This document shows positions 60,476 through 64,000 of a stretch of 64,000 bases of DNA, one piece after another. The DNA is from Mycocentrospora acerina. Taxonomy: Eukaryota > Ascomycota > Dothideomycetes > Pleosporales. Both the position numbers and the translations under genes were made by a program. Positions within the stretch are counted from its first letter, which is position 1, and every line of letters starts with the position of its first letter. The notes below the pieces were generated by a model. That model was not told the origin of the DNA and ran no database searches. It saw only the letters and a list, made by a program, of their open reading frames with translations. Where the stretch lies: the NCBI GenBank assembly GCA_022701365.1, contig JAKUHH010000062.1, positions 1-64,000 on the forward strand, given 5' to 3'.

Positions 60476-61630
60476 ATGAGTGTCGCAAAACCTATGGCGG
60501 CTTTTGCGGTTGTAGCTGATCCGCTCACCTCGGGCCTTAATAACCTCCTAGTCTTCTGGAACAACACCAACAATAATATCAACCTTGTCAAGCGTGATAT
60601 TAACACCGAAGCAAAGGATGTCTATACAAATATTCCCAGCACACCTCAGGGTACAGTTGGCAATCCTTCTTCGCTGACTGCGTTTAGATGGGGCAATCTC
60701 GTATGTTTTAAAAGCTTGCTCTCTCTACCCAGCCGCAACCTAACATTTTTTCTTACAATGTCTAGGTCCAACTCTTCGGCTCTGATTCGACTGGTAATAT
60801 TATCCGCATGAGCCCCACCCCTCATTATGTGTCTGCGGAAGCTATCGTAAATATTGATGCTGCGACGCCCGTCTCCACAGGTCTTGCGGGCACGAGTGAT
60901 GGAGACAAGGCATGGCTGTACTTCTTTAAGTGAGTAGTAATCTGTTCTTTCAAATTGTCTTTTTTTAGCTCCATTTTACTGATGGAAATGTGATTGCAAG
61001 ACGTGGATCGACCACAATCGTCGAGTACGACATCGCCGCAAAGCTTTCAACTGGCCTGGGGTTTAAGCCTGACCCGCTCAGCTATCTATCAGCAACTTTC
61101 AATCGTGATACAAACCAGCGATGGTTGTTCTTCCAGCTTGATCAAGACGATAATGACGGCAAGGTTCAAGCTGTCAACCTGAATACGAATGAAAGTGCGT
61201 AAATCCAGAATCCTTTGTTAGTTGTGTAGATAATACCGTCAATTCTGCCTACTAAAGCCATTATGCATGACTAACGAGGCGGCGCCGTGTTTTAGAGTAT
61301 ATCATTCCTGGTAGTGAAAATTCCAAGTCGCAAACACCTATCGCCGCTGTATACGCCAACAAACGCTTTTACGTGTACTGCGTCAACGCCAAGGGTCGCA
61401 TTCTACGCTCCTTCTCGACTATTGATTCCAAGAATAAGCACTACTTCTCGAATGTGTCGACCATGGAGAGTCTCCAGCTCGGCAGCTTTAGCCAGCTGGC
61501 AGTGTCAGCGGGTGACAGCTTCAACTCCCTTGTCTTTGGCGGTAAGCCTGACTCGGCAGGCAAGTTTTCCGTCTCGGACTACAAGGATGTGCACGAGGCC
61601 GACAATACCAAGGGTGAAGTGGATGCTTGA
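60476..61630 (+). CDS. Lectin-like beta-propeller protein, 305 aa
   Basis: Exons 60476-60700, 60766-60929, 61001-61194 and 61296-61630 join to 305 residues. The intron ending at 61000 is chosen over an earlier TAG acceptor because that one would bring in a stop. Blade-like repeats recur about every 45-60 residues: LLVFWNNTNNNINLVKRD, VQLFGSDSTGNIIRMS, QRWLFFQLDQDDNDGKVQAV, RFYVYCVNAKGRILRSFS and a final NSLVFGG. The aromatic-x-x-x-(N/D)-G pattern resembles fungal fucose-specific lectins of the AAL/FleA type, six-bladed propellers that bind L-fucose. I cannot identify a full set of sugar-binding residues, so the lectin call is tentative. No signal peptide. Its position between two large unusual genes suggests shared use. 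Confidence 0.7.
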
Positions 61631-62831
61631 TCATCATGTGCCCTTTTCTTTTCTTGCGGCAGACTGGCAAATACGTGTCTGCAGATCTTTACTTGGACAA
61701 GATGGGATGATCCATGCGTTTCTATGGTAAATGCTCTATAGTCTAGACATATTATCAAAATGCCAGATTAGGATATCCAGCGGACTCTTCAGTGCCTAAC
61801 TTTAATCATCGTAGCTAAGCGAAAGTGACGAGTGGTTTGCGACTGCTCCAACACCACATTAAGATCCAGTAATTAAGCGAGCTAGTAGGCCTGTCTTGCG
61901 CCATGCTAGCTGTAAAAGACTCCATGGAGATGACATGGATAAGCGAATGGTAAAGCGCTTGCCCAGCAACGACGCGTATGTCTTCTCCAACTACAGACGA
62001 CACCCCTAAGCCGACGTATTTAATTGGCAAACAAGGATAGCTGCAAACGCTCTTGTGCAGCGGTCCCCGCACCTCTATATTGTTATTCTCGCCTGTAGAT
62101 GTTAGCGATGCCTAGGTAGGTAGGTTGGTAGGCAAGTGTTTGCCTAGGCCTGAAGATCGTACTGGAAGGGACGCCACGCGGCCGTTCCGCCAGCGGGTGA
62201 CCTAACCACATAAGGGAATGCGCTCATGTGTAGCGCGATGTGCCGTGCCGCACTGTACAGGTGTCTACCCATGCCAACCTGACTCATGCGCCGTAACGAG
62301 GAAGGCGCAGGAGCCCCGCATCTTTGTGGCGGGCTGAGGCGAACGCCACCCTAACGAGCTTCTGCTGCGTGGCGTGGGGTCATTCGCCGCCAAGCGCGGA
62401 GGCCCCTCCCTCTCCTTAATCTGGAGGGGAAGACAGAGTAAAGTGTGGGTGGGACCAAACCCAATCAATGTGAGGTATGCTGTTTACGGGTGAAGTTTGC
62501 ATGTGAGGCGGAGCTTCGTGGTAATAGTTCTGAATTCTAACTGTTTATTCATGATTCTGTTCGCGACAGCTGGGCAGACTGACGTTCTTGTGCATAACGT
62601 GACGATGTAGCTCCTCTTGGATTGTGCATGCCCTCGAGGCGAAGATTACCCAGGTGGCAAGACAACAACATATCTATACGAAGCCTCCTATGCTTTGAAG
62701 AGGATAGTGCAACCAATTCAGATTCTTTAACAAATAGGGTAGATTGACGGTGGGGTTGAACATTACCACCATCCTAGCAGTGATTCCATTGTCGTCTGTT
62801 AGTCAAGCCAGCACGGCCATTTACCTGCAAG
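61631..62831. other. 1.2-kb gene-free spacer
   Basis: No convincing gene. A short GGTAGGTAGGTTGGTAGGC tract lies around 62113-62135. GC content is near that of the flanking genes, so RIP is not evident here. Confidence 0.5.
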
Positions 62832-64000
62832 ATGAGCGACCTTGAATCTTCTTCAACGCTGGCTGTTCCAGTAAAACTCGATGCTTTTGTATTCAACGCA
62901 GCAGTGTGCAATGGTGGCAAGAACGACTCCAAAGTTGCTCCCCTGGCACAGCCAAATTACACGTTCCTGCGCCTGGACAGATCGTGGATTCAGCACGATG
63001 TCCTTCCTCATGCCGACCTGCACATCACCACACCCGCAGAATGTAACTCGCGATACACGGACCTGGGTACACATTTGCCCCACACGAATAGGGATGGTGT
63101 TTACTTGCACTGGATGGTGCCTCGAGCTTATAGGACTGGCTTAGCTGAGACACCAACAGCGGCCAATGCGAGCAGGCCGCCAGTAACACCACCGCAGCTG
63201 GGAAGTAAGTCACCCAACGAGCCGGATACATACGTGGACCCAAGCGCTGGGAAATTTCAGGAGGCACCATCGAGATGGCTCGTAATCAGAAAAATAAATG
63301 ACCGGGCTTCCATACGCCCTGCAGATGCGTCGGTTCCAGATGTTCAAGCTTGGGTGATTGAAAGCGACCGGCGATGGTCGTTGGACGAGCTAGGCTCAGA
63401 CGTTGACCTCCAAGTCGATGTTTCGCCATTCATTTACGCAGAGAAGAAAAACGGCGAATACAAGGCAGATATTAGCCAGCAGGCAGAAGTCTTCATCGGC
63501 CTCAAGCAGGACGCTGAGATATGGCCCGACGACAAGTCTGACGTGAAGAAGCCCCGTGTCGCGCTCAACCTCCTCAACAGCTCGAATCAGTTATTTGCAG
63601 ACTACCAGCCTCATAATAGCAATGTATTTAGCATGCTTGACGACTTTGCATATGTCGATCCAATAGATGGGTCACGGAAACGTCTCGAAGCAGCAGACGT
63701 AAGTTATTACGTCCTAGGTTGGCATTCTCCATTTCAAAGAAGCCTACTTTCAAAGCTCGAAGGTACACGAGGGGCTGCGTTGAGCAGGTTCAGCATGACG
63801 CTGGCAAACGAGAATGATGCTGATCAAAAAGCGTGGCTTCAATCTTCAGCAGATGCCCATCTCATCTGTCATGGCGCTATGTACGATGTACAGTGGAATT
63901 TGTGGAACAAGCCCAAAACCCCAGGCGACGTCTTTGGGAATTTCCTAGCAGACAATTATCCCGTATCTGTCGGCACCACTCCCATGGATGCTCTGCTCGC
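62832..64000 (+). CDS. Large unknown protein, 5' part (389 codons, runs off window)
   Basis: An open frame from ATG at 62832 continues without a stop to the window edge, so at least 389 residues. It has no intron in this part. Motifs are NYTFLRLD (42-49), GVYLHWMVPRAYR (89-101), SRWLVIR (147-153), AWVIESDRRW (173-182) and AHLICHGAMYDVQWN near residue 355. The order YLHW-x2-P, RWLVxR, W-VESD and HG-x4-V-W recalls large bacterial proteins of unknown function (from memory, unchecked). No signal peptide. Together with the 1209-aa gene it looks like one functional unit. The total length is unknown. Confidence 0.8.
   Translation, partial: MSDLESSSTLAVPVKLDAFVFNAAVCNGGKNDSKVAPLAQPNYTFLRLDRSWIQHDVLPHADLHITTPAECNSRYTDLGTHLPHTNRDGVYLHWMVPRAYRTGLAETPTAANASRPPVTPPQLGSKSPNEPDTYVDPSAGKFQEAPSRWLVIRKINDRASIRPADASVPDVQAWVIESDRRWSLDELGSDVDLQVDVSPFIYAEKKNGEYKADISQQAEVFIGLKQDAEIWPDDKSDVKKPRVALNLLNSSNQLFADYQPHNSNVFSMLDDFAYVDPIDGSRKRLEAADVSYYVLGWHSPFQRSLLSKLEGTRGAALSRFSMTLANENDADQKAWLQSSADAHLICHGAMYDVQWNLWNKPKTPGDVFGNFLADNYPVSVGTTPMDALL

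Overview
The window looks like a filamentous ascomycete (Pezizomycotina) chromosome. Genes are split by short GT..AG introns of about 50-100 nt. There is a Zn2Cys6 regulator, a fungal PKS-NRPS biosynthetic cluster, and a long AT-rich block in which former coding frames are peppered with TAA/TAG where CAA/CAG would be expected, the mark of repeat-induced point mutation (RIP). I cannot name the species.

Layout. (1) 1-18.1 kb: RIP-degraded nested repeats with no intact gene. I can still read a Tad1-type LINE on the minus strand (about 12.0-15.1 kb), a second fragment of its 5' end (16.3-16.8 kb), and an OrsD/DUF3505-like frame (about 9.85-11.6 kb, minus). A short uncorrupted sequence occurs near both edges (621-653 and 18032-18064). 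(2) 18.6-19.3 kb: one small unknown three-exon gene. (3) 20.3-46.8 kb: a PKS-NRPS cluster arranged as divergent pairs: NmrA-like reductase / Zn2Cys6 regulator; Gfo/Idh/MocA oxidoreductase / trans-enoyl reductase; FAD monooxygenase / 2OG-Fe(II) dioxygenase; SDR / 4041-aa PKS-NRPS. A DsbA-fold FrnE-like enzyme lies tail-to-tail with the regulator. Related 75-bp repeats lie just outside both ends (about 20.0 and 47.0 kb). (4) 47.8-64 kb: a second group of genes: a very large metallo-beta-lactamase/DUF6603 fusion gene (minus strand, one apparent 1-nt frameshift), a divergent intronless 1209-aa protein, a lectin-like beta-propeller, and an intronless partial gene running off the right edge.

How they fit together. 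The synthase is KS-AT-DH-MT-(non-functional ER)-KR-ACP-C-A-T-R, so the separate enoyl reductase should work in trans. The release domain has Y-x3-R instead of Y-x3-K, which favours, but does not prove, Dieckmann-type release to a tetramic acid. The FMO, dioxygenase, SDR, Gfo/Idh/MocA and FrnE-like enzymes are candidate tailoring steps, and I see no P450.

The 47.8-64 kb group is the part I would follow up first: the fused MBL-DUF6603 protein and the two large intronless proteins resemble, from memory, uncharacterised large proteins of bacteria, and here they sit with a lectin-like protein beside a biosynthetic cluster. Its function is unknown.
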